The translations under genes were made by a program, and so were the position numbers. The notes beneath the pieces are model-generated. The model saw nothing but the letters and a program-made list of their open reading frames with translations. It made no database searches and was not told the origin of the DNA. Below, one piece after another: positions 1-10,900 of a stretch of DNA of 64,000 bases; within the stretch, counting starts at the first letter, position 1, and each line of letters opens with the position of its first letter. Origin of the DNA: Diadophis punctatus similis (Eukaryota; Chordata; Lepidosauria; Squamata; Dipsadidae); contig JALIGW010000005.1 of the NCBI GenBank assembly GCA_023053685.1, positions 25,522,501-25,586,500 on the forward strand. The letters are read 5' to 3'.

Positions 1-181
1 AGGTTCTAGAGTTCCATGAATTTGATTTTATCTGTATTTTATGATTGGCTACTTTAGGTTTTATTCTGGGAAGAAAACAACAAATCAAATAAATCAAGTC
101 AAAAGTTGGAAATAATATATTTGCACATTGATTATGGCCTAGAAAAATTTCTTAGGGTTCAATTGTGCATATAGATTGGAA

Positions 182-381
182 CAGGAGTGGGTTCCAGTTT
201 TCTTCACTGCCGGTTTGCTCAGCTTCTGCGCATACGTAGAACCAAAAACAAGATGGCGGTGCCTACTGCGCCACTGAGAGAACCAGCTCAGGCCTGGGTC
301 GCTGCCGGTTCCAGTGACCCAGGCCACCAAGTTACTAACGGTTCTATAGAACCGGTCTGAACCAGGAGGAACCCACCTCTG
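182..381. mobile_element. hAT-type MITE (CAGGGGTGGGTTCC family)
   Basis: Short non-autonomous DNA transposon. It begins CAGGAGTGGGTTCC and ends GGAACCCACCTCTG, which are matching inverted termini of the hAT CAG...CTG form. It is flanked by a perfect 8-base duplication GATTGGAA (174-181 and 382-389). Eight-base duplications are typical of hAT transposase. There is no coding capacity. Related copies lie at 2302, 6406, 18942 and 37046. Confidence 0.9.
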
Positions 382-505
382 GATTGGAAGTACATCAGTT
401 GTTATACTTCTGAACAACACTATATAGATCATTGGAATCACCCGCATGAAATATTAAGTCTGGGTGGTAAGTGAACCATTAGATGCAAATAAGAACCACT
501 GTGCG

Positions 506-625
506 CAGTGTTCAACCTTGCCAACTTTAAGACTTGTAGACTTCAATTCCCAGAGCATGGTTGGGTGGAGAATTCTGGGAGTTGACGTCCAGAAGTCTTT
601 AAATTGCCAAGGTTGAACAACTCTG
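506..625. mobile_element. Palindromic hAT-like MITE (CCAACCTTGGCAAC family)
   Basis: The two halves are near reverse complements. The left arm reads AACCTTGCCAACTTTAAGAC and the right arm carries the complementary AATTGCCAAGGTTG, with CAG...CTG ends. I see no clear 8-base duplication, so this is an old or edge-damaged copy. Better copies are at 41770-41904 and 43868-44011. Confidence 0.75.
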
Positions 626-1565
626 ATCTACATAATTAAATATATATTTATTTTTTTAAAAAAATATTATAAATGCAGGAGGATGGTAAGATATAGCTAA
701 GACAAAGCTAAATTGTTTTTTAGAAACCGTAATTTCCGCAAACTACAGTAAACATATCATGCTGATTTAGATTTCCTGAGCAACTTCCAAACCGGCAAAC
801 CGTATGTTTAATTACCAGACATCTGTTGCAAAGACTATCCCTCGCTTTTGTAGCACTAATACCACTGTATGAATTTTAAAATCTGTCAACAAGGGATCAC
901 CAAAGCTTTGGGAGCAGAGAGCAGCTCACTTTAACCCTTGAACCAGATAATCTAACTGTAATCCATTCAAAACTAATCAAACATTTACAGAACTGCAGTA
1001 GCACTGAGCAAAACAATTCATCATCTTCATACGCTCATTACAATGCAACATCTCAATCTACCTATGTAAATGAGGCCTGGGATCAGGCATTGGGTCCATG
1101 TATAGAAATTATAAACAAATATTCATCCATTATGCTGCTGAAATTTAACAGCTGAAGTACTAACAGTAGCTGAACTCCAAGCCCTGGGTATCAATTATTT
1201 ATGAACCTTAAAACTGACAAGACTGTCTAGGTGAATTAGCTGCGTATGTCAAGCTTTGTTATAAATCCCAGCCTACTGTAAAAGGCATATACAAGGAATG
1301 TATGTACAAGGCTGACAATATATCAACAGGACGGTGTTAATAATTTAGGTGAATGGGATAGGGAGAAAACACCAAAGAGCTGGGTTCAATGATGGGCTTC
1401 AGATTACCAATAAGAAAAAGATTTTTCCAATACAGAGCATCAAATAAAGTATATGCTTTATTGTTCTACTGTATTTTCAGGGTGGGTTTTTTTAAAGAGA
1501 AGATAAGCTAGATATTGTTTGAAATTGCTTCTGAATATCATTAGACTTTTTTCCTCTCTCGCTTC
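626..1565. other. Gene-free AT-rich stretch
   Basis: No gene, long frame or repeat family was recognised here. Base composition is ordinary AT-rich squamate intergenic or intronic DNA. Confidence 0.6.
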
Positions 1566-1770
1566 TTTCCTTCCTTCCTTCCTTCCTTCCTTCCTTCCTT
1601 CCTTCCTTCCTTCCTTCCTTCCTTCATTCATTCATTCATTCCTTGGATGGATGGATGGATGGAGGGAGGGAGGGAGGGAGGGAGGGAGGGAGGGAGGGAT
1701 GGAGGGATGGAGGGATGGATGGGTGGATGGGTGGATGGGTGGATGGGTGGATGGGTGGATGGATGGATGG
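1566..1770. repeat. Compound tetranucleotide microsatellite (TTCC/ATTC/GGAT/GGGA/GGGT)
   Basis: A pyrimidine half (TTCC repeats, then ATTC) is followed by a purine-rich half (GGAT, GGGA, GGAT/GGGT). The strand bias flips in the middle, so the two halves are partly complementary and could fold back. Serine/proline- and glycine-rich open frames on both strands here are repeat translations. Confidence 0.95.
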
Positions 1771-1987
1771 CAACAGATGATGAATAGAATGATAACGAGA
1801 AGAGAGAGTTATACAGGATGCCTGTTGAATTCTGCATTGAGTTAAAGTTAATTGCATCTATATTCCATATTAGATTAATTTAATTAATATGATTTTAAAT
1901 TAGGTTAAATCTATCAATATTTCCTGACAGTATAAGCTATTTTGCAGAAGTATGATGTTGGTCGTGTTTCGAAGTGGACCTTCACAT

Positions 1988-2215
1988 CTAACGAGTTGTG
2001 GGCTGTCCACGGTGTGTCCGCAGGTGGCTGGTAATGCCTATAAGGGCACAGAATGTTCTGCCACATGTTGGGCAGACTATTGCAGCATTTGCAGCTCTGA
2101 CTTTGCAGAGTGTTCGCTTCTCTTGTGCCATGGTTGTCTTTCTGTCTTCAAAAACACTGCAATAACTTTTCTTCCAAAGTTTAGTCAGCCTCACAAGTAT
2201 CCTAAATATTTTCAT
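1988..2215 (-). pseudogene. Retroelement ORF fragment with C2H2-like finger
   Basis: A 75-codon frame contains CPTCGRTFCALIGITSHLRTH-like spacing (Cys-x2-Cys ... His-x3-4-His) near its end. Finger motifs of the form CxxCGR.F..RIGL.SH.R.H occur in reverse-transcriptase-linked ORFs of many animal non-LTR elements. From that I infer a retroelement fragment and not a host zinc-finger gene. The family cannot be fixed from so short a piece, and no RT domain is seen nearby. Confidence 0.45.
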
Positions 2216-2301
2216 TTCCTCTTTTTCTACAATGTGTCAATTGAAATGAATCAACCTGCCAATCAATCAGCTGTAACACTTTAAAAAGCTATTGGGTACA
2301 T

Positions 2302-2635
2302 CAGGGGTGGGTTCCAATTTACCTCGCTGCCGGTTCGCTTCCTCCCACACCTTGTGGGCGCTTGTGCTTTGCATATGAGCGCATGCGCAGTGCAAAAAAA
2401 ACTGAAAAAAATGCCAAAAACAAAATGGCGATGCATGCGCAGTGCTGGAAATTCAGCTTCTGCGTATGCGCAGAAAAAAAATTAAAAATAAAATAAAATA
2501 AACTTTTTTAAAAAAAGATGGCAGTGCCCATGGACTGGCACCGACCAATCCAGTTTGGTGACGTCATCGTGATGTCACCAGCGGGTCGCTACCAGTTCGG
2601 GAGAACCAGTCCGAACCAGGAGGAACCCACCCCTG
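2302..2635. mobile_element. hAT-type MITE (CAGGGGTGGGTTCC family)
   Basis: Ends are CAGGGGTGGGTTCC and GGAACCCACCCCTG. The flanking 8-mers GGGTACAT (left) and GGGTATAT (right) differ at one base, consistent with an aged target duplication. The interior is CpG-containing and non-coding, with internal similarity to the copy at 18942-19294 (same GCTTCCTCCCAC and GACGTCATCGTGAT segments). Confidence 0.9.
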
Positions 2636-2643
2636 GGGTATAT

Positions 2644-3336
2644 TCATTACTAATAAAAATACAATAGATCAGTTTCTTCTCCCTTTTTTTAAACTCGAAT
2701 GCTAATCTGTTTTGCCATTGATCATTTTTTATTTCACAAATTTTGTACGTGGACAATTAAATTCAAAAAGCATTTCAAAACGATAAACAAAGGAAAATAG
2801 GAACCCTACAGAATTTGATGGGTGAATGTGGAACCTGCTAAGATTTTTTTCCCATCTTTGTCTAAGGCACATTCAGTAAGAGAGCTAATATGTCAGATGA
2901 AAATAAAGCCACTAATTAGTTTTTAAATGCAGAATTATGACATTATTTTCTTTCGTTGTAGAATGAAAAAGTATTTCTGAACTTTATAAATGTTAAAGAA
3001 GTCTTCCATTCATTTTTATGGAAGCAAATTTATGAGACTGCTAAAAGAGGTGCACCCACATGTAAAAGGAAGTCCCCATGTTAGAGATTTTGTCTTGCAT
3101 GAATAGTATGAGCATGTGAGCAGCAAAGCTGGGCTTTGGTTGCAATTATAGTATATCAACCAAAACATGTCAAAACTGACTGATATTGTCCTTATTTTTA
3201 GTACAAAATTATCAGTATGGTACAAGTACAACCAAGGTTGCTAATCTAAATATCAGTGGACCATCTGATCATAAAGCACATGGACAATTGCAATTTGAGA
3301 TGTAAGATGAGTAAATGGGAACAAGCATTTTATATA
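2644..3336. other. Gene-free stretch
   Basis: AT-rich, with no supported gene or recognised repeat. Small open frames lack any recognisable domain. Confidence 0.55.
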
Positions 3337-4271
3337 CCGTATTTTTCAGAGTATAAGGCGTACCTTAGTTTTGGGGGAGGAAAACAAGGAGAAAAAATTC
3401 TGCCTCTGCCTCCCAGCAAACAGCAAACAGCAAACAGTACAGATGATATACACTGTTTGCTGTGTATTTCTGTGCATGTGTGTCTGACCTATAGAAATAG
3501 CAAAGAATTGCCAGAAAGTTTTCTCAAATGTAATCACACTAACTCCTCCCAATTATTTAAATAGATCTACTCCAAACATGACTAAGTCAGGGCCTAACTC
3601 AGCTGCATTATCTTAATACTACAACAGGACACTGTTACATTTCAGACTATACTTGTACAGATGCTGTTAAAATTGATGTGGCTTTCTGGAAGTATAGTTA
3701 TTCTCTGCTATTTAAAAGAAGATACAATAGCACTGGGCCTCTTCAGATCAAGCATTTATTTTCAAAAGCTTCTTCATTTTGTTAAGTTGTCTAGAACAAT
3801 AATAAAGCAGTCTTTAAAAAATAAGTATAATAATTTGAACATTCTATAGGCATTTATAGTTATTGACTTACCTCCTTGCAGCAAACAACAAACAGCCAGT
3901 TTCAGCACAGCCTGATTAGCACAAGAAAATAAAAATCTGCCTCTGCCTCTACCTCCCAGCAATTTGCCTCCTTGCAGTTTTAGTTACATTTTCGGTTTTA
4001 GCACAAGCAGCCAATAGTTTCAGGCTGCAGGGATTGCCGTAGCCTATTGCCGCCTGCCTGCAGCCTGAATCAGCTGATGGTTGGGAGGCCGATAATCAGT
4101 TGTTTGTGCTAATCAGGCTCTGTGTTGTTTGCTGCAAGGAGGCAAATTGCTGGGAGGCAGAAGCCAAAGGGTGGGGGTGGCTGGGGGCTACATTCAGTGT
4201 ATAAGACACCCCCAAGTTTTCACCCTCTTTTAGGGGAGAAAAGGGTGCATCTTATACTCAGAAAAATACAG
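3337..4271. mobile_element. TA-target DNA transposon, non-autonomous (CCGTATTTTTC family)
   Basis: The left end CCGTATTTTTCAGAGTATAA matches the reverse complement of the right end, which reads TTATACTCAGAAAAATACAG. TA dinucleotides flank both ends, as for Tc1/mariner-type insertion. No transposase frame is visible. A second, longer copy at 43038-44403 is collinear. This copy lacks the two hAT insertions found in the other and so shows their empty sites (at 3446-3453 and near 3788-3796). Confidence 0.8.
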
Positions 4272-6405
4272 TATGCTTATGTATTATGAATAAAAGGCTA
4301 AAATATATACTATGTAAGTGTGAATTGCTATCATCTAAGTTGTGGGTAATGGGAATGTAGGAATCCATAGGTCGGTGTTAGCAGCAAACTAAAATACTAG
4401 CACATAGCAAACATAATGATATTATCACACAAATGCCAACCTTAAGTCCTTGCATCCCAATATCTGATGTCAGTATGTAATTGTGACATTTGTGTGATAA
4501 TCATGCACATTTCTTCAATTGCATCCCTTCCTCACAGATGGGCATAGTGATGGTTGCATGTTGCACTCTCATAAATGGCAATACTTGTTTTAGAAAAAAA
4601 ATGCAGGATTCTATAAGAACATGATCCAGGAGAAAAGGCATGAGATGAGAAAGTTGTTAGGTCATTTAATGATGCAAGGATGAATGGGATAGCAACTATT
4701 GGGCAAGTAACTTCTTGGAGAAAAACATGTTTTATATATGTGGTTAAAATATAAATCAATTAATGTGGACACATAACAAGGGAATGTAGAGTATGATCAA
4801 TTTGAATGACCATTTGATTGCTTATGTGAAAAATAGAAAAATTGATGAAGGATAGTAGGATAATGGGTGGTACCACCTGTGGGGAAGACAATCATTTGAT
4901 ACTGTCAAGCATGAATCTTGTGGGAAAATAGACATGGAGGAAAAGGCAAAAGGTTAAAACAATGAGAGTGTAAAAATGACTGGATGAAGAGAAAGTTCAA
5001 AGTCTGTAGGAAAATATATTAGAAGGTAGATTAATTTCTCAATAAATAAAAGGAAAGCACATGAAACAAAAGAAGGTGCAGAAGCAGCTTGTAAAATAAC
5101 GGCAGTAATAATCAGCTTCAGAAGTGTATGTAATTATACTAATGGAGTCTATGAAAAAGAAAAAAATTAAATTCTACATGTTTAATGATAAAATGAAAGA
5201 GAAAATGCAGGTAACAGAATTTTTGCTAAAAATTGGAGCAAATGGAATTCTATATAATATAAAATAGACTGAATACCATCTCTTTGGCTAGGAAAAACAC
5301 CTATTAGTACCTCTCAATTTTATCCAGACTATGCTTCGGTTCATTAGCTCTTCTGATTTACTTCATATGCTGTCTTTTAAGTGAGCATTCATTACTGATA
5401 CTTCAGATGGCATAATCTGACTGGTGACCCCATTCAGACACAAGAGAAACTCAACTGAAAAGCAAGGCAATTGGATCAGAGCAACATGCATAGCACGTGC
5501 TCTATGTTCTATTAAATTGTTCACTATTCACCAATATTTTCACCAATTTTTTTTATAGATTTCAGTTTCAAATCTGATCTTTGGTTTAGATATCTCTTTG
5601 TCCAAATGATAGCTCAAGAAGTTGAGACTTTATTACGACTATTTTTTCATTCATATTTTTCTTTCTACTATCGTTTTCCCCCCTCTTCCGAAGTGTACAT
5701 TGATCTTTAAAAGACAATAGGATCAAGTATTGATTGGATTCATTCTGAATTACTGATGTTTCACCTTAGAAATAACTTCTTCCTTCATCATTTTAAAATC
5801 ACTCATCATCCTAAAAGAAGTGAGTGATTAATCTGACTCCAAGTAGCATGGTGAAATGCTCATGATTATTTTTCTCAGAGACCTGGCAAAAGACCACTGC
5901 ATTTAAAGTTCCCCTGTACTTCTGCTATTTATGGCTCAGGTTGCCCACTGGAAATGGGCTTAATTGGCTTGGATGATCAGCCCCAAATGCCAGTCTTTCC
6001 ATACCTCACCCAGCCTTACCCTTTTCCCCACCCCCTTAGCATTGTTTTATCCTTCCTTATCTCCTTTTTTAAATAATTGAAGTGTGTCTTGTTTGGATAT
6101 TTTCTATTTAGATTTTCACAGTGTTGGAAGAACTTTCCCTGGTTCGTTCCCAGCTGGGAAGTACCACGGACGCTGAAAAGAAATGAATTCCAAAGCAGCT
6201 GCCAGAAAGTGGGATTCTTTAATGAAGGAAGGCAAAAATCAGATATGACACAGCTCAAGCGTTCCTGGGTTGCAAACCAACTTGGAAGTTGAGCCTTTTA
6301 TGTTTAATTCCCCTTTGAAGCTCCTGCAACTTGATGGGTTTATTTGTGTGCCTCCAGTTAAAGTGATTGCCCTGGATCCTGTCTTTCTGCCTTAATGGGT
6401 TAATC
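4272..6405. other. Gene-free stretch with one small hairpin
   Basis: No gene recognised. An inverted repeat lies at 4421-4438 / 4484-4501 (ATTATCACACAAATGCCA against its complement, one mismatch). The rest is AT-rich and repeat-poor; 6060-6400 looks less degraded but shows no coding signature. Confidence 0.5.
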
Positions 6406-6970
6406 CAGGGATGGGATTCAAAAATTTTAGCAGCCGGTTCTCTGCCCGGTTGCTGGGTGGGCGTGGCCTACTCGGCCTCCTGCACCATGGTGGGTGGGTG
6501 TTTTTTCCCTCCCCAGGTTCCAAAGGCTTTCTTCAAGCCTCCTGGAGGGCGAAAATGGCTTCCCCCGGGCTCTGGAGGCCCTCCAGAGGCCAGAAATGGG
6601 CCCATTTCCAGACTTCCAGTACTTCCGGTAGGCCTGTTTTTTGCCCTCCCCAGGCTCTGGAGGGTTTTCTCGAGCCTCCGGGAGGGCGAAAATGGCCTCC
6701 CCCGGGCTCTAGAGGCCTTCCGGAGGCCAGAAACAGGCCCGTTTCTGGACGTCCAGTACTTCCAGTAGGCCCGTTTTCTGCCCTCCCAGAGCTTCCGTGC
6801 AGGCCCTTCACTTACCTGGCATCCAAAATGGGTCACGTCGAGACTCCTCGGAGGGGCGGGTGGGGTGAGCAGGGCCAGCCAGTCCTTGCAACTACCGGTT
6901 CAGTGAACAAGATGTAAAATTAACATCCGGTTCACCTGAACCAGTCCAAACTGGCTGAATCCCACCCCTG
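6406..6970. mobile_element. hAT-type non-autonomous element (CAGGGATGGGATTC family)
   Basis: Ends are CAGGGATGGGATTC and GAATCCCACCCCTG with a perfect 8-base duplication GGTTAATC on both sides (6398-6405, 6971-6978). The interior is GC-rich and contains two roughly similar direct segments: 'GGAGGGCGAAAATGGC' occurs twice, near 6543 and 6680. This suggests an internal duplication. The open frames on both strands are low-complexity translations. Confidence 0.92.
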
Positions 6971-7198
6971 GGTTAATCCTGTTCCTGGGACTTTGTCTTT
7001 CCTATCCTGGGGGTTAATTCTGCCAGGAAAGAGGAAAAGATGAAATTTTAAACCTCTTCACAAGCATGATTTCTAGCAAAACTAGCAAAATTGTGCAGTA
7101 GCTCAGAACACCAAAACTGTCTCTAGTAGCATAATCTACAGTTTATAAATCTTGCCAGGTAACCCTATGCTTGTCTTCTTAGCAATCACTGAATGTAC

Positions 7199-7561
7199 AC
7201 TTTATTTATTTATTTATTTATTTGGTTTTCTTATATGCCGCCCAACTCCCGAGGGACTCAGGGCGGCGTACAGCACAGAAAAAAATACAAGAACAACCAA
7301 TAAACAATTGGATTAAAATCAGAATATAAAAATTAAAAATTACAATATTAAAAACCATCCAACACCCAGACATACCCGGGGGAGAGTTCAGATGGAATTA
7401 AGCTCTACCCCCTGCCTGCAGGAAAAGCCATGTCTTAACGGCTTTTCGGAAGGCCAGCAGGGTGGGGATGGTTCGGGTCTCTGGAGGAAATTGGTTCCAG
7501 AGCGCGGGGCCCACCACAGAGAAGGCCCTCCCCCTAGGGCCCGCCAGCCGGCATTGCTTCT
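7199..7561 (-). mobile_element. L2-clade LINE, 5'-truncated 3' end
   Basis: Read on the minus strand this matches the last ~350 bases of the L2 copy at 56.9-60.3 kb. Shared parts are the end of ORF2 (codons around RNQFPPETRTIP and AVKTWLF), the 3' UTR and the terminal AAAT repeats. It stops at the region encoding SAKQCRLAGP. The 5' truncation is normal for target-primed insertion. Confidence 0.9.
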
Positions 7562-9399
7562 CAAACTCTTACTTATCTCACTTCTCAAACTCTTACTTAT
7601 AGCATAATCTAATCAGTTTACGTGCAAAAACTTTATTGACCTAATCAATATACTTATCTTGCTGTATTTTTTTTCTCGTGCCTAACACCTGTAGGGTATC
7701 TTCAGGGAAACTCAAAAATCTCAAGATGAGAAGTGCAGCATCATGACTTAAGCCCCACTCTTTTTCTACATGTGCCAGTGTCATACACATTGTAAAGGAA
7801 ATGGTGTTTCAGTTGTGGTACCACACCCTGTATCTTGCAGATTTTAACAACCTTCCTGCCAATGCCCATGGCTTAGTCCAACTTCTATCACAATTTGACT
7901 TTGAAACAGCATAGATTAACTGGATGGTTTTCCTTCTAAGTATCCATGTAGGTGTTGGAATACAGGCCTAAATAAAATATAGTACTATTGATTTCTAATT
8001 GATGAGAATGTGTTTGGACTATTAGATTCTAATCCTTCAAGATGTTAGTAGAAAAAATAATAAGAAATATCACACTTTTTAAAAGCCCAGTTAACTTTAA
8101 AACAATAGATTTTTTTTAAAAGGTACTATGGACACTTAACAAATTTGCAAATACTAAAAAAAACCCAGAGGAAACAATTATACCTCTATCTAATCAGCCT
8201 AATATCTACAATAATTGTTTTAAGATACAAGGCACATCAAGGAGATAAATTTAGCTTTAACACTGGGGAGGGGTAGTTAGCATTTTAAAAAAAAATCCAT
8301 GATGAAACTGACTGTCTAAGGAATCTTAAAAACAATTGAAATATATGTCAATATAATTCTAGTAATCCATAGTTGTGATATAAAGTAATAGTTAAACAAT
8401 CTTATACATGTCTGCTCCAAACAAATATAATTAAATTCCAATTGGCTTACTCCTAGATAAATAGAAATCTAAGTTGCAATTTCAGATTATGGATTTATAA
8501 AATGTCCTATCTCTATGTAGATTGAATCACAAAAAAGAGGGCCCTGGGAACCCGTACTGTTAGTCAGCTGATAAAACTATTGTAATTTTTACTTATTGCA
8601 TGCATTGTAAAAACTAACATCTTGGAAGCAGCTGGCAATAGTTAATAGGTTTGCTCTTGTTCTCCAGTCAGCAAATAGTTAATACTGCAGGGCGCTATTG
8701 TCACCAACAAATCAATCTGCTCCTGGCTCGTAAAATGTTAAGAAGTTCATTTGTTTAAAGCACCATGAAATAGTTGCCTTCAGGATCTCATCCTTTAATT
8801 TCCTGCACTGAGGCTGAGGTGCAGGACACCAATACTGAAAGATAAGATTAACACATTTGATGCTGAAGATCTTTTTTTCACACTGTGCTAACGTCAAATA
8901 CTTCATCATTATCTGTGAAGTGAACTCTGTTTCCGCCACAGTTCAAGGCAGAGTTCATGGGGATGAAGGAGAGCAACATTGTCACATTAAGCTGCACATA
9001 TTCATATTGTTACGCAAGGATATCAAACAGCCTTGAAAAATGTGTGTGTATTTGTGTCTTGTCAGAAGAGATAACTAGTTTTCAATCAATTTTCAGCTAT
9101 TTATCTCGAGTTAAAGTAATTAAATTGGAATGACATTGCATGGACATAATGATATGTGGCATATTAACCGTTCTTCCCTCTAAACCTGAAGTAGACAATT
9201 TGTAGTTTCAACTCCATTTTTTTAACCACTGGACCCCCTACTTAACTGAACCACCAATTTTGGCAGTGTAATGGCCAAAGATCAATCTCCAATTTACAAA
9301 TAGACTTAATAGTATTTTTTAAAATCTCTATCCAGTTCTCTCAAAATACTGGAGCTCTTTTGCTCTCAAAATTTATAAATTTCCCAGTTATGCGATGTG
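7562..9399. other. Gene-free stretch
   Basis: No gene recognised. 8,500-9,000 is repeat-poor and of more even composition than its surroundings, with no frame or splice pattern that I can support. Confidence 0.5.
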
Positions 9400-9662
9400 A
9401 ATGTGCCTGTTTGGTTAAGGTGCTGGCCTAGAAACCAGGAGACTGTGAGTCTTTCGTGGGACTAAGTCCCATCTTAGTCCCATGAAAGCCAGGTGGGTGA
9501 TTTTGGGCCAGTCATTCTTTCTCAGCCCAACCCATCTCACATATATGTTGTTGCAGGGAAAATAGAAGGAAAAAAGGAGTGTTGTGTGTGTTCATTGTCT
9601 TGAGTTACCTCTAATATAATAAAGATGAGATAAAATATAATTAAATAGTAAATAAATAAATA
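9400..9662 (+). mobile_element. Sauria-type tRNA-derived SINE
   Basis: A tRNA-like head (TTTGGTTAAGGTGCTGG...) is followed by the conserved body with GGTGGGTGATTTTGGGCCAG and a 3' end containing TCTTGAGTTACCT and A/T-rich repeats. This is the known layout of squamate SINEs whose 3' end is shared with BovB LINEs. The A and B boxes are degraded, so the copy is old. Confidence 0.8.
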
Positions 9663-9859
9663 TGATTAGTATACATACAACGTGAAATCATTGTCAATTC
9701 TTTAGCTAGTGTTGGTCTTCCTATGCATCAATTTTTCCCCAAGAACCCATGACATTGTAATGTACTGGCATAGTGTATTTGTAGATCCAAACAATGTGGT
9801 CTTTTGTAATTGATAGAGGGAAATTTTGTCAATACATGGATTTTCTAAGTTCTAAGTAC

Positions 9860-10900
9860 AAGATTTTTTGGTATGGCATCCTGTATACCAATAACCACCG
9901 GGACTGTGGCCATAGCCAGTTTATGTCATAATTTTTCAATTTCGTTTTTCAGATCTTGAAACTTGCTACATTAATTATCCATACTTTCTTTTTTTCAACC
10001 ACAGTCAAATCTGTTTTGTTATCTCTCAAGACTTCATCACTTTGTATTAGAAATCCTACAATATTTTAACTTGCTGATTTTTTACTACTTGTTCAACTTT
10101 ATGTTCCCATCAATTTTTGTTTACTGACACATGATAATTTTTACAGTGGTTCCAGTGAATCATTTTTGCAATTCTATTATTATTGTTCATAATCAGTTTG
10201 TGTGAACTTACTGTACATGCTGAGTTTATTATCTACTGTTTCTTCCTCTGGTACTTCTTTGATCAATCTTCACTTTGAATCATTTTATAATTTTTCAGTT
10301 CTGGCATTGATTGCATTAGTTTGAATAATTTACTTTTGAGCAGTGAAAAGCAGGCCTTCAGTTTCTTTTTTTAATGTTTTAGTTATAAATCATTGCCAGG
10401 TTTTATCTTTATCCACTTTTCCCTCAGTCTTTTGTAGAAATTGACCATATAATGTTTTTCCTTGCCAGCATTTGCTCATGATTTTATTACATTATTTTGA
10501 TATTTTTGTTTTGTTTCCTCAACAATGAAGAAATCATTGGATTGGCAGAAACTGATAAGATATCATCCAGTTTTAATTTGGTTTCCTGAGTCACATAGTC
10601 CAACTACATTCTCCTTTTTAGTGTTTCCAGTATTCCAGTCTCTAGCCAGAAGCAGCACATCTTGTCTATCAGTTAATCACAAGGTTGATCAAACACCTCT
10701 TCCTCTGCATCAGTGTTGAAGAATAAAGTTGGATATCTGATATTATTTAATAGTGTATTGCACCCAAGTACTGTCCTATATACACATAAGGGAACATAAT
10801 TTTTTCTTTGTTCTGAGTATAAACAGCATGACCTTCTGAATGAATGTGCTGAAATCCAATACATTTCGATTTGCTGATGTTAATGGGTAGTTAATTCATT
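9860..10900 (-). pseudogene. R4-like LINE ORF relic (restriction-like endonuclease end)
   Basis: Heavily decayed. On the minus strand, interrupted frames give patches such as WIINVASF, FQDLKNEIEKL and ATVPVVIGI. They resemble the C-terminal part of R2/R4-group non-LTR elements, where a PD-(D/E)XK endonuclease is followed by 'YQDLKREI.R.W' and 'V.V.PVVIGALG'. Further upstream (about 10,673-10,864) another piece reads WISAHSFRRSCCLYSEQ. Numerous stops and frameshifts show it is dead. The family call rests on remembered motif order and is only moderately certain. Confidence 0.5.

Noticed and set aside
6367..6917. Overlapping 90-170-codon proline/glycine-rich frames on both strands
   Set aside because: They lie wholly inside a non-autonomous hAT with a perfect target duplication and match no transposase.
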